DNA from: Nocardiopsis metallicus
GTDB taxonomy: Bacteria > Actinomycetota > Actinomycetes > Streptosporangiales > Streptosporangiaceae
Direction of reading: 5' to 3'
NCBI RefSeq assembly: GCF_014201115.1
Contig: NZ_JACHDO010000001.1
Location: 5,270,001-5,334,000 of the forward strand
DNA length: 64,000 nucleotides
In this document: positions 43,368 to 51,832 of the stretch, in pieces
Layout: the number at the start of each line of letters is the position of its first letter
How positions within the stretch are numbered: the first letter of the stretch is position 1
Program-made: the position numbers and the translations under genes
The notes under the pieces: model-generated
Seen by the model: the letters and a program-made list of their open reading frames with translations, nothing else
Database searches by the model: none
What the model was told of the DNA's origin: nothing

Positions 43368-43580
43368 TCAGAACGATCCCTTGGAAACCGCGAGAAAGGT
43401 GCTCCACTCGCGGTTGTCGAAGCCCAGCCGGGCGTCCTCGGGATGCACCGAGTCACGGAAGAACGACTCCCCTGACTTCAGGTTGAGAACCTCACAGCAG
43501 GCCCCGATGTCATAGGAGTACTGCGACTTGCGCCACCGGCCGAAGAAGGCCTGAGATTCCCCCGCGCGCATTTCGGTCAT
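43368..43580 (-). CDS. DUF397 protein
   Basis: A 70-aa protein from ATG 43580, preceded by AGGA at 8 bp; a TTG slightly upstream is an alternative. It has the DUF397 pattern: a WRKSQYSYDIGACCEV-like start, the RDSVHPEDARLGFDNREWST core and a Phe-rich end. DUF397 genes usually sit beside an XRE-type regulator in actinobacterial developmental or toxin-antitoxin-like pairs; here no such partner is adjacent. It converges on the NB-ARC/TPR gene. The 419 bp upstream (43,581-43,999) contain no convincing gene. Confidence 0.85.
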   Translation of the reverse strand: MTEMRAGESQAFFGRWRKSQYSYDIGACCEVLNLKSGESFFRDSVHPEDARLGFDNREWSTFLAVSKGSF

Positions 43581-43999
43581 GTTCTTGTCCTGATCTGTCA
43601 ACGTTGACTTCGGGCTACTTCAAGCACACCGAATCGGGGCCCCGACCGCACTGGACACAGCGATGACATGGCAGGTCAGAGCCCGAATACACGAGACGCG
43701 GAGGCGCCCGCGCACGACACGGCGCGAAGCACAGGGGGAACGCTAGCGCACTCCAGCCCCACAGGGCGATGCCTCGGCCGGGCACGGCTCACGAATTTAC
43801 TTGATCGTTTTCCTTGGCGGCCGGAAAAGACCGCCGACTGGAGGCGGGCGCATTTCGAAGAGGCACGTGACTCCGCTTTCGTGCCCGTTTGTCGGCATTC
43901 ACAAAGGTAGGTTCTTTGACAGCGCAGCGGAGACGTGGTTCTCCCCTCCGGTCCCCGCCACACTCCCGTTACTCCCGTCGTACCGTCAGGAGTCCTGAG

Positions 44000-45205
44000 C
44001 TAACCGACCGGCATCGCGAGGTGTTCGGTGATCCGGTCGGAGAGGCGGTCGGACCACTGCCCCCGGTCCACCCCCAGGGCGGCCTCGCCCAGCCGCAGCA
44101 GCTGGACGTCCGACGTCCCTGCCGGAGCGAAGATGTGGTGCGCGTCCCGCAGGTACCGCTCGATCGGTCGGTGCGTGTACAGCCCCTGGGCCGCGTGCAC
44201 CTCCATCGCGTTCCGGGCGGTGTCCAGGGCGAACTCCACGTTCACCAGCTTGGCGTTGATCAGCTCGTGGTCGCAGGGCCGCCCCTGGTCCAGCAGCGAG
44301 ACCGCGTGGTACAGCGACAGCGTCGCCATCATCAGCCGCGACTGCATCTGCCCCAGCTTCAGCCTCACCGACGGCACCTCGGCCAGCGGTTTGCCGTAGC
44401 GGAACACCTCCGAGGCGTAGGCGCTGGTCTCCTCGACCAGGGCCCGGTGGATGCCCAGGGCCACCGCGGCGAGGTTGGCGCGCCCGTACAACACGCTCGA
44501 CGAGTAGGCCACCGACAGCCCGTCGCCCTCCGCGCCGAGCATGTTCGCGGCGGGCACCCGGCAGTCCTCGAAGACCAGCTCACCGAAGCTGAACCCGTGC
44601 AGGCCCATGGTGCCCTGGTGCTCGCCCAGCGAGAACCCGGGCCGGCCGGACTCCACCAGGAAGGCGGACAGCCCCCGCGAACCGGTCCCCGTCCGGACGA
44701 CCACGCCGTGCAGGTCGCCCACGTGACTGTTGCCCACGAAGACCTTCTGCCCGTTCAGGACGTAGTCGTCGCCGTCGCGCACCGCGCCGGTGGTCATGCC
44801 CAGGACGTGCCCGCCGGAGCCGTACTCGGTCACCGCGATGGTGGGCAGGCAGCGCCCGGCCGCGATCTCGGGCAGCCAGGTCCGGCGCTGCGCCTGGTCC
44901 CCGAAGTGCACGATCTTGGCGACCCCAAGCTGCGAGGCCTGCACCATCGCGCCCATGGCACCGCTGACCCGCGAGATCTCCTCGATGATGATCGTCTTGG
45001 CCAGGTGCCCCAGCCCCATCCCGCCGTGCTCCGGCCCGACGGTGACCCCGATCCACCCCTGCTCGGCGATCAACCGCGAGAGCTCGTGGTCGACACCGCG
45101 AACACGCTCCATCTCCGGAACCCGGGGCGCCACCTCCCGCTCCGCGAAATCACGTACTTCCTTGCGCAGCGCCTCGTGCCGCCCGTCGCCGAAGTGATGC
45201 TCCAT
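44000..45205 (-). CDS. Acyl-CoA dehydrogenase
   Basis: A 401-aa FAD enzyme that introduces a trans-2 double bond in acyl-CoA. The start at ATG 45205 follows GGAAGGGAAAGAC. Domains: N-terminal helices (1-120, GWIGVTVGPEHGGMGLGHLA), the middle beta domain (about 125-230, ITVTEYGSGG-like ATEYGSGG segment followed by GQKVFVGNSHVGD), and C-terminal helices (240-390, GRANLAAVALGIHRALVEET and the QGLYTHRPIERYLRDAHHI block). The catalytic Glu of the middle/C-terminal part is not certain by eye. The substrate is unknown. The gene lies beyond the class C intron, and the upstream region 45,206-45,379 holds a GTTCCGGT...ACCGGAAC inverted repeat. Confidence 0.88.
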   Translation of the reverse strand: MEHHFGDGRHEALRKEVRDFAEREVAPRVPEMERVRGVDHELSRLIAEQGWIGVTVGPEHGGMGLGHLAKTIIIEEISRVSGAMGAMVQASQLGVAKIVHFGDQAQRRTWLPEIAAGRCLPTIAVTEYGSGGHVLGMTTGAVRDGDDYVLNGQKVFVGNSHVGDLHGVVVRTGTGSRGLSAFLVESGRPGFSLGEHQGTMGLHGFSFGELVFEDCRVPAANMLGAEGDGLSVAYSSSVLYGRANLAAVALGIHRALVEETSAYASEVFRYGKPLAEVPSVRLKLGQMQSRLMMATLSLYHAVSLLDQGRPCDHELINAKLVNVEFALDTARNAMEVHAAQGLYTHRPIERYLRDAHHIFAPAGTSDVQLLRLGEAALGVDRGQWSDRLSDRITEHLAMPVG

Positions 45206-45268
45206 GTCTTTCCCTTCCGCGCCAGGAACGTCCTGGTCGCACCCGGTTCCGACGCGGCTCACGCGGGT

Positions 45269-45309
45269 TCGTTCCGGTTCTGGCCTGCTCCGGCCAGAGC
45301 GCTACCGGA
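45269..45309. promoter_or_regulatory. Inverted repeat upstream of the acyl-CoA dehydrogenase gene
   Basis: GTTCCGGT and ACCGGAAC form 8-bp arms, with CTGGCC...GGCCAG nested inside, about 65 bp before the start codon. It could be an operator or a leader hairpin. No regulator gene is adjacent. Confidence 0.35.
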
Positions 45310-45411
45310 ACCGGCCAGGAACCTGGGTGCCCGTGCTCAGGCTCCCGGGAGCGGCCACGGGTACCGGGCCCCGGGATCGGGTAGGAGGGCCGGGTCGCCC
45401 GGCCCTCCCCC

Positions 45412-45448
45412 CACACCACCGGACATGCGGGCCCGCATCCGGCGGTTC
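45412..45448 (-). ncRNA. Class C group II intron domain V
   Basis: On the minus strand the hairpin starts GAACCGCCGGATGCGGGC and returns through CCGCATGTCCGGTGGTG, the compact domain V typical of class C introns. The reverse transcriptase stop codon is directly before it. Confidence 0.82.
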
Positions 45449-45449
45449 G

Positions 45450-46904
45450 TCAAACTGATCTCAACCGCTGCCAGGTCGGCTTGAGCATCCGCAGACCAAA
45501 GCCCTCCCAGTAGGAGTTGGGCAGCGCCTGCTGAAGGACGACCGAGCCACCGATCCGCCAGTACCCCTTGCTGCTGATCGCCCAGTCCCGGGCCACACGA
45601 TCCGAGATACCGAGCGAGCGCAACATCCGGCGGCGGGTCCTGGCCCGCTTCCATTCCTTCCAACGGACCTGCCGCATCCTGCGGCGGAGCCATTCATCCA
45701 ACCCCTGGAACACCCTGGGGGTGTCCGCGAGCCGGAAGTAACCCATCCACCCGACGATGAACCGGTTCAACCGGCCGATGCGATACTCCATCGCAACCGA
45801 CCACCGGCGCGAGGTCAGCTCCCGGATCCGCACCTTCCAGCGCCTGAGCGCCTTGGGATCGACCCGGATACGCACCCCGGCCCGGGTGAAGTAGAAACCG
45901 AACCCCAGCAACGTCGCGACGGATGCCGGAACCACCTTCGACTTCTCCCGGTTCACCTTCAGCTTCAACCGCTGCTCGACCACGACCGTGATCGAGTCGA
46001 GCACCCTGTGAGCGGCCCGCCTGCTACGCGTGAAGACACGGATGTCATCGGCGTAGCGCACGAACCGGTGACCGCGACGCCACAGCTCCCGATCCAGGTC
46101 GTCGAGCATGATGTTGGACAGGACCGGCGAAAGCGGAGACCCCTGCGGGGTCCCCTGCGCGCTCGGCATCTTGACCCCGTCCGCCATGATCCCGGCTTCC
46201 AGAAAGGACCGGATCAGTCGCAGCACCCTGCGGTCGTCAACCCTGCGCGCCACCCGGGCCATCAACACATCGTGCTGGACCCGGTCGAAGAACCGGTCCA
46301 GGTCGATGTCCACGACCCATCGGTGGCCGTCCTCAATAGCCCGCCGCGCGACCCGCACCGCCTGATGGGCGGACCGGCCGGGACGGAACCCGAACGAAGA
46401 CCCGGAGAACTCCGGGTCGAAGATCGGGGTGAGGACCTGCGCGATGGCCTGCTGGATCAAACGGTCCAGCACCGTGGGAACACCCAGCATCCGCTCGCCG
46501 CCCCCGGGCTTGGGGATCATCACCCGGCGGACCGGCGAGGGCCGGTATCTCCCCGCGTCGAGTTCTTCCCGAACGCCCTCCCAGTGCTCGCGCAGCCATC
46601 CCCGCAGATCAGCGGTAGTGACTCCATCCACACCCGGGGCACCCCGGTTGGTCTCGACCCGTTCGAGCGCCGCGGCCAGGTTCGCGCTGGACAGCATTCG
46701 CTGCCACAGATCCCCCTGGCCGTGGTGGACATCGTCTCCAGGCCGCGCCGACAGGTCACTACGCTCTACGGCGGTACTCAACGGAAATGCACCGTCCCCT
46801 CCCACCGCAGGCCCGCCTTCGGCGGGGTGGCTGCGATCTGTGTGACCAGCACGAGCGGCACCGGTTCCTCTGTCCCATTTGACGTTCGGCCCTTCCCAGC
46901 CCAC
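45450..46904 (-). CDS. ltrA: Class C group II intron reverse transcriptase/maturase
   Basis: A protein of up to 484 aa; the true start may be about 60 codons later, near WQRMLSSANLAAALERVE, because the first part has no similarity. RT motifs are RGAPGVDGVT, PKPGGGERMLGVPTV, SSFGFRPGRSAHQAV, WVVDIDLDRFFDRVQHD, QGTPQGSPLSPVLSNI and active site FVRYADDI, followed by the maturase X domain (RFIVGWMGYFRLAD) and a basic C-terminal part (KRARTRRRMLRSLGI). No HNH endonuclease is present, as usual in class C. It is clearly different from the RT at 24,766. Confidence 0.92.
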   Translation of the reverse strand: MGWEGPNVKWDRGTGAARAGHTDRSHPAEGGPAVGGDGAFPLSTAVERSDLSARPGDDVHHGQGDLWQRMLSSANLAAALERVETNRGAPGVDGVTTADLRGWLREHWEGVREELDAGRYRPSPVRRVMIPKPGGGERMLGVPTVLDRLIQQAIAQVLTPIFDPEFSGSSFGFRPGRSAHQAVRVARRAIEDGHRWVVDIDLDRFFDRVQHDVLMARVARRVDDRRVLRLIRSFLEAGIMADGVKMPSAQGTPQGSPLSPVLSNIMLDDLDRELWRRGHRFVRYADDIRVFTRSRRAAHRVLDSITVVVEQRLKLKVNREKSKVVPASVATLLGFGFYFTRAGVRIRVDPKALRRWKVRIRELTSRRWSVAMEYRIGRLNRFIVGWMGYFRLADTPRVFQGLDEWLRRRMRQVRWKEWKRARTRRRMLRSLGISDRVARDWAISSKGYWRIGGSVVLQQALPNSYWEGFGLRMLKPTWQRLRSV

Positions 46905-47292
46905 GAGCGATCCCGGCTGGTACTACGACCTCTGCTGACTTCTGCCCGGTCAGCCGCTCCCTTGCGGTCGCGGCCGTCGGCGCGGCGACATACTCAGCAC
47001 AACCGACACCCGGACAGACCTCCCCAGGTAAGAACAGCTACTTTCCCCCTACGCCTGCCGCATCTACACCCCGGCCGTCTTGGCAGTGACGGGCTTCGCC
47101 ATCCATGGCTGGCTCACCCCGACCGGACTGCCTTGTATGCGGTTCGTGTTCCTCAGTGCAGGGTTTCGCCTCGGGCTTCCTCCCGACCCCACCTCGCGGT
47201 GACGCCGTTGCCTCCGGCTCAGAGTTAGCACTGCCGCTTCCTCTAGAGGACTTCCACCTCCAAGCAACTGCCCATGCTGGGCACACCATGCG

Positions 47293-47326
47293 AACGGCCC
47301 GGGGCGCGCGCCCGCCCCGGGCCGTT
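47293..47326 (-). terminator. nrdB terminator hairpin
   Basis: AACGGCCCGGGGCG pairs with CGCCCCGGGCCGTT (14 bp) around a six-base loop, about 35 bp after the nrdB stop. It also serves as the target landmark for the class C intron, which starts at 47286. Confidence 0.9.
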
Positions 47327-47361
47327 GGAGGGGAGAAACTCGGTCTCTCCCGGAAGAGGAC

Positions 47362-48444
47362 CTAGTCCCAGTCCAGGCCGCCACCCGTCTGGTACTCGAT
47401 CACTCGGGTCTCGAAGAAGTTCTTCTCCTTCTGGAGGTCCATCATCTCCGACATCCACGGGAACGGGTTCTCCGTCTCGCCGAAGATCGGCGCCAGACCG
47501 ATCTGCTCGGCGCGGCGGTCGGTGATGAAGTGCATGTACTTCTCGCACAGCTCGGCGTTGAGGCCCAGCACGCCGCGCGGCATGGTCTCGCGGCCGTAGG
47601 CGACCTCGAGCTCGCAGGCCTCGGTGAGCATCTGCCGCACCTCGGCCTGGAACTCCTCGGTCCACAGGTGCGGGTTCTCGATCTTGATCTGGTTGATCAC
47701 GTCGATGCCGAAGTTCAGGTGGATCGACTCGTCGCGCAGGATGTACTGGTACTGCTCGGCGATACCGACCATCTTGTTGCGGCGGCCCAGCGACAGGATC
47801 TGCGCGAAGCCCGTGTAGAACCACATGCCCTCGAAGATCACGTAGAACGCGACCAGGTCACGCAGGAAGGCCTGGTCGGCCTCGGGCGTGCCGGTGCGGA
47901 ACTCCGGGTTCTCCAGGTTCTGGGTGTACTTGAGCGCCCAGGCGTCCTTGGCGGTGATCGAGGGGACCTCGCGGTACATGTTGAAGAGCTCGCCCTCGTC
48001 CAGGCCGAGGCTCTCGCAGATGTACTGGAAGGTGTGCGTGTGCACCGCCTCCTCGAAGGCCTGGCGCAGCAGGTACTGGCGGCACTCCGGGTTGGTCAGC
48101 TGGCGGTACACGGCCAGGACGATGTTGTTGGCGACCAGGGACTCCGCGGTGGCGAAGAACCCCAGGTTGCGCTTGAGCATGAGGCGCTCGTCCTCGGTCA
48201 GCCCGTCCTTGGACTTCCACAGCGCGATGTCGGCCTGCATGGCCACCTCGGTGGGCATCCAGTGGTTGTTGCACCCGGACAGGTACTTCTCCCACGCCCA
48301 CGTGTACTTGAGGGGCAGCAGCTGGTTGACGTCGGCACGGGCGTTGATCATCGACTTGTCGTCGACGTTCACGCGCTCGGCGTCGCGCTCGATCTCGCCG
48401 AGGCCGCTGGTGGCTGTGGCGCTGTTCTCGGAAACCGCGGTCAT
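47362..48444 (-). CDS. nrdB: Class I ribonucleotide reductase beta subunit, class Ic (Phe) type
   Basis: A 360-aa R2 protein that generates the oxidant for NrdA. The six metal ligands are readable: E101 (FFATAESL), E132 and H135 (EEAVHTHTF), E205 (YVIFEGMWF), and E239 and H242 (RDESIH). At H+4, where class Ia enzymes have the radical Tyr, this protein has F139. Glu instead of Asp is the first ligand. Both are hallmarks of the Mn/Fe class Ic enzymes first described in Chlamydia, and the following YICESLGLDEGELFNMYREV is also typical. The C-terminal peptide needed to bind NrdA ends in GGGLDWD. It lies 109 bp downstream of nrdA and probably shares its transcript. Confidence 0.93.
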   Translation of the reverse strand: MTAVSENSATATSGLGEIERDAERVNVDDKSMINARADVNQLLPLKYTWAWEKYLSGCNNHWMPTEVAMQADIALWKSKDGLTEDERLMLKRNLGFFATAESLVANNIVLAVYRQLTNPECRQYLLRQAFEEAVHTHTFQYICESLGLDEGELFNMYREVPSITAKDAWALKYTQNLENPEFRTGTPEADQAFLRDLVAFYVIFEGMWFYTGFAQILSLGRRNKMVGIAEQYQYILRDESIHLNFGIDVINQIKIENPHLWTEEFQAEVRQMLTEACELEVAYGRETMPRGVLGLNAELCEKYMHFITDRRAEQIGLAPIFGETENPFPWMSEMMDLQKEKNFFETRVIEYQTGGGLDWD

Positions 48445-48553
48445 GCTCGGTACTTTTCCGTTCTCCGGTCGGGCCGGGGTCGTCTGCGGGAGTGGAGGGA
48501 GGGCGAGGAGGCGGGGCGCCCGCCCGCTGTGGCGGGCGCCCCGGGGGTCCTCG

Positions 48554-51109
48554 TTACTGGCAGGCCTCGCACTCGGGGTCCTCGATGCCGCACGCCTGGC
48601 CGTCGACGATCTCGAACTCGTCCTCGGGCGTCACGGGCTCGGCCACCGGGGCCGGGCTGGGGCTCGGGGCCGGGGCGGCGGGCACCGGGGCGGCCACGGG
48701 GGCGGCTGCGGCGGCCGGACCGGAGGACACCGCGTTGAGGCGGCCGTCCGTGCCCTTGAGCGTGCTCTTCTCCACGTGGGTGGCGCTCTGCGAACGCAGG
48801 TAGTAGGTGGTCTTCAGACCGGAGCGCCAGGCGCGGCGGTACAGGGCGTCCAGCTTCTTGCCGCTGGGGGCGCCCATGTACAGGTTCAGCGACTGGGCCT
48901 GGTCGATCCACTTCTGGCGGCGCGAACCGGCGTCCACCAGCCAGTTGGGGTCGACCTCGAAGGCGGTGGCGTACAGGGCCTTGAGGTCGTCCGGGACGCG
49001 GTCGATGTCACCGAGGCTGCCGTCGTGCATCTTCAGCGCGGACACCATGTCGTCGTCCCAGAGGCCGCGCTCCTTGAGGTCGCGGACCAGGTAGTCGTTG
49101 ACCACGGTGAAGTCGCCGGACATGTTCGACTTCACGAACAGGTTCCGGTAGACCGGCTCGATCGACTGGCTGACGCCGGTGATGTTGGCGATGGTCGCGG
49201 TGGGCGCGATCGCCATGACGTTGGAGTTGCGCATCCCGTTGCTCTTGACGCGCTCACGCAGGGAGTCCCAGTCCAGGTTCTCGCCGCGGTCCATGTCCAG
49301 GTCGCCGCCGCGGGACTCGGCCAGCAGGCGCAGGGAGTCGATGGGCAGGATGCCCCGGCTCCACAGCGAGCCGTCGAAGCTCTCGTAGGCACCGCGCTCG
49401 CCGGCCAGCTCCATGGACGCCTCGATGGCGTAGTAGCTGATCAGCTCCATGCTCTCGTCCGCGAAGGTCACCGCGCCCTCGGAGGCGAACGGCGTGCGGA
49501 TCTTGAACAGCGCGTCCTGGAAGCCCATGAGGCCCAGACCCACCGGACGGTGGCGCATGTTCGCGCGGCGCGCCTCGGGGATCGTGTAGAAGTTCACGTC
49601 GATGACGTTGTCCAGCATGCGCACGGCGGTGCGCACGGTGCGGCGCAGGCGCTCGACGTCGATGCCGTTCGGGCCCACGTGCTGGGGCAGGTTCACCGAG
49701 CCGAGGTTGCAGACCGCGACCTCGTCCTTGCTGGTGTTCAGCGTGATCTCGGTGCACAGGTTGGAGGAGTGCACCACGCCGTTGTGCTGCTGCGGCGAGC
49801 GCAGGTTGGACGGGTCCTTGAAGGTGATCCACGGGTGGCCGGTCTCGAACAGCATGGTGAGCATGCGGCGCCACAGGTCCACGGCGGGCATCTTCTTGGA
49901 GACCTTGATGCGGCCGGCCTCGGCGTCGGCCTCGTACTTCTCGTAGGCCTCGACGAAGTCCTTGCCGTACTTGTCGTGCAGGTCGGGGACCTCGTCCGGG
50001 GAGAACAGGGTCCAGCTGCCGCCCTGCTCCACACGCTGCATGAACAGGTCCGGAACCCAGTTCGCGGTGTTCATGTCGTGGGTGCGGCGGCGCTCGTCAC
50101 CGGTGTTCTTGCGCAGGTCGAGGAATTCCTCGATGTCGATGTGCCAGGTCTCCAGGTAGGCGCAGACCGCGCCCTTGCGCTTGCCGCCCTGGTTGACCGC
50201 CACGGCGGTGTCGTTGGCGATCTTCAGGAACGGGACGACGCCCTGGCTCTTGCCGTTGGTGCCCTTGATGTGCGAGCCCAGGCCGCGGACCGGGGTCCAG
50301 TCGTTGCCCAGACCGCCCGAGTACTTGGACAGCATGGCGTTGTTGCTGATGCCGTGGAAGATGTCCTGCAGGTCGTCGCCGACCGTGGTGAGGAAGCAGG
50401 ACGAGAGCTGCGCGCGGACCGTGCCCGAGTTGAACAGGGTGGGGGTGGAGGCCATGAAGTCGAACGAGCTCAGCAGCTCGTAGAACTCGATGGCGCGGGC
50501 CTCGCGGTCGTCCTCGTTGAGCGCCAGGCCCATCGCGACACGCATGAAGAACGCCTGCGGGAGCTCGTAGCGGACGTCGTCGCTGTGCAGGAAGTAGCGG
50601 TCGTACAGGGTCTGGAGGCCGAGGAAGGTGAACTGCTCGTCGCGGTCGGCGTGCAGGGCCTTGCCCAGGCGCTCCAGGTCGAACTGGGCCAGCGCCGGGT
50701 CCAGCTGGCCCAGGGCGATGCCGCGGCCGACGTAGGCGCCCAGGTAGCTGGCGTAGCGCTCGTCCATGTCGGACTGGGTGGCGGTCTCGGCCTCGCCGCC
50801 GACGAAGCTCAGGGCCTCGGTGCGGAGCTTGTCCAGCAGCAGGCGGGCGGCCACGTAGGAGTAGTTCGGGTCGACCTCGACGAAGCTGCGGGCGGCCATG
50901 ACCAGGGCCAGCTCGACCTCGGAGTCGGAGATCCCGGGGTAGAAGCCCCGCCGCGCCTCGGTGAGGACCTTGTCCGCCGAAACACCGGTGAGCCGCGCAC
51001 AGGCCTCGGTTACGACGTGCTCGATCCGGTCGATGGCGGCGCGGGCGCCACCGCCGCTGGTCGGCTCGGGCCGAACGGATGCGGGCACGGCTTCGACGTC
51101 AAGGGTCAT
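48554..51109 (-). CDS. nrdA: Class I ribonucleotide reductase alpha subunit
   Basis: An 851-aa catalytic subunit reducing ribonucleoside diphosphates. ATG 51109 is preceded by GGAGCCGCTGT at a usable distance. Present are PTLFNSGT, LSSCFLTT (redox Cys), NQGGKRKGA, ETWHIDIEEFLDLRKN, SNLCTEI (the active-site Cys segment), MRHRPVGLGLMGF and TATIANITGVSQSIEPVYRN. The C-terminus, after an Ala/Pro-rich flexible linker of about 50 residues, ends CGIEDPECEACQ and carries the shuttle cysteines. The N-terminal 90 residues look like a diverged helical ATP-cone-like region. It pairs with the class Ic-type NrdB. Confidence 0.94.
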   Translation of the reverse strand: MTLDVEAVPASVRPEPTSGGGARAAIDRIEHVVTEACARLTGVSADKVLTEARRGFYPGISDSEVELALVMAARSFVEVDPNYSYVAARLLLDKLRTEALSFVGGEAETATQSDMDERYASYLGAYVGRGIALGQLDPALAQFDLERLGKALHADRDEQFTFLGLQTLYDRYFLHSDDVRYELPQAFFMRVAMGLALNEDDREARAIEFYELLSSFDFMASTPTLFNSGTVRAQLSSCFLTTVGDDLQDIFHGISNNAMLSKYSGGLGNDWTPVRGLGSHIKGTNGKSQGVVPFLKIANDTAVAVNQGGKRKGAVCAYLETWHIDIEEFLDLRKNTGDERRRTHDMNTANWVPDLFMQRVEQGGSWTLFSPDEVPDLHDKYGKDFVEAYEKYEADAEAGRIKVSKKMPAVDLWRRMLTMLFETGHPWITFKDPSNLRSPQQHNGVVHSSNLCTEITLNTSKDEVAVCNLGSVNLPQHVGPNGIDVERLRRTVRTAVRMLDNVIDVNFYTIPEARRANMRHRPVGLGLMGFQDALFKIRTPFASEGAVTFADESMELISYYAIEASMELAGERGAYESFDGSLWSRGILPIDSLRLLAESRGGDLDMDRGENLDWDSLRERVKSNGMRNSNVMAIAPTATIANITGVSQSIEPVYRNLFVKSNMSGDFTVVNDYLVRDLKERGLWDDDMVSALKMHDGSLGDIDRVPDDLKALYATAFEVDPNWLVDAGSRRQKWIDQAQSLNLYMGAPSGKKLDALYRRAWRSGLKTTYYLRSQSATHVEKSTLKGTDGRLNAVSSGPAAAAAPVAAPVPAAPAPSPSPAPVAEPVTPEDEFEIVDGQACGIEDPECEACQ

Positions 51110-51354
51110 ACAGCGGCTCCAACCTCGGTAAAGAAGAGTCCCGGCGGGGAAACGGGGTTCACGGGTAGCAGACGCGGCTCGCACCGGCGGCCCCCCGCAC
51201 TGGATGCGGATGGACTCGCGACCGGTGGGTCGCGGCGGCTCCCCTGGAAGCCCCCTCGTCTGCGTTGCTGATGGCGGGTCCTGGGGACCCGCGGGTGACC
51301 TACTCGACCTCCGCTCCCGAGATCGATCGGACCTCGGCGGGCGTGGCGGTCGTC

Positions 51355-51383
51355 GTTCCCGCCTGCTTCACCAGGGCGGGAAC
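51355..51383 (-). promoter_or_regulatory. Hairpin in the nrdA leader
   Basis: GTTCCCGCC and GGCGGGAAC form a perfect 9-bp stem with an 11-base loop about 250 bp upstream of nrdA. A second, smaller one (GGGTCC-TG-GGGACCC) lies at about 51,275-51,293. They could act as leader or attenuator structures. No cobalamin riboswitch core was found, although such riboswitches control some actinobacterial nrd genes. Confidence 0.45.
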
Positions 51384-51407
51384 CCCGGTGAACCACCAAC
51401 GGGACCC

Positions 51408-51424
51408 GATACTACATCTAGGGG
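51408..51424 (-). promoter_or_regulatory. nrdR box: Candidate NrdR-box-like site upstream of nrdA
   Basis: The plus-strand sequence GATACTACATCTAGGGG resembles the core CACTACATCTAGTG-type boxes seen before actinobacterial nrd genes, though the palindrome is imperfect. NrdR represses class I and II operons through such boxes, usually as a pair; I see only one. The surrounding 51,110-51,832 region shows no supported gene. The long Pro/Gly-rich frame from 51,610 on the plus strand is judged non-coding. Confidence 0.35.
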
Positions 51425-51792
51425 CGGCTGCCTTGGAACACCCCAAGATGATGGCGTGTCGCTGATTTCTCGGATTCATCGACGAGTGTCGAACACACGC
51501 GTGGAGCGTGGTATGAGTGCCTCACCGGCGCCCGATTCCAGGGCGCGGAGCGGTGAGTTCTCAGGCTTTCGGAGAGGGCCGAACACAGCCTAGAACGTCG
51601 GAGGGGCCAATGTATCCGGGCCCCGCTCCCGCGGGGTCGCCACAGGGAGGCGTGAGAGCCCCCGGAAGGGCCTCCGCGGGGCCGGGCGGGGGCGGGGGAC
51701 CTGGCGTACCCGGTCGCCCCGGCAGCGCGGCTCGGCCGCCGGGAGGCCGGAAGCGGACGCCCGCCCCCGCGGCGCCGCCGTGTCCGGGCGGA

Positions 51793-51824
51793 ACGCACCC
51801 AGCCGGGTATCGGGCCGGGTGCGT
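51793..51824 (-). terminator. Terminator after the TPR-like gene
   Basis: ACGCACCCAGCC pairs with GGCCGGGTGCGT (one mismatch) around an eight-base loop, directly after the stop codon of the gene that begins at 52405. Confidence 0.75.
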
Positions 51825-51832
51825 CAGAAAGC

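Larger units (their letters stand above)
45380..47286 (-). mobile_element. Class C group II intron with reverse transcriptase
   Basis: An intron of about 1.9 kb on the minus strand. The 5' end GTGTGCCCAGCATGGGC (complement of 47286 downward) matches the consensus of bacterial class C introns. The 3' part has the short class C domain V (about 45412-45448) and a domain VI stem GGAGGGCCGGG/CCCGGCCCTCC, followed by CTACCCGAT; the last base is near 45,380. It lies just 7 bp after the nrdB terminator hairpin, the known target preference of class C introns. The 5' non-coding part (46,905-47,286) is the ribozyme domain I-IV region. Confidence 0.85.

Noticed and set aside
43668..43910. Small plus-strand frame in the gap before the acyl-CoA dehydrogenase gene
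   Set aside because: No ribosome site, no recognisable content, and codon use is unlike the neighbours.
47888..51271. 1,127-codon frame antisense to nrdA and nrdB
   Set aside because: Overlaps two well-supported genes entirely and its sequence is repetitive Val/Leu/Gly/His; a shadow frame.
51110..51400. A cobalamin riboswitch upstream of nrdA
   Set aside because: Such riboswitches precede some actinobacterial nrd genes, but I found no B12-box core; only simple hairpins and a weak NrdR-like site.
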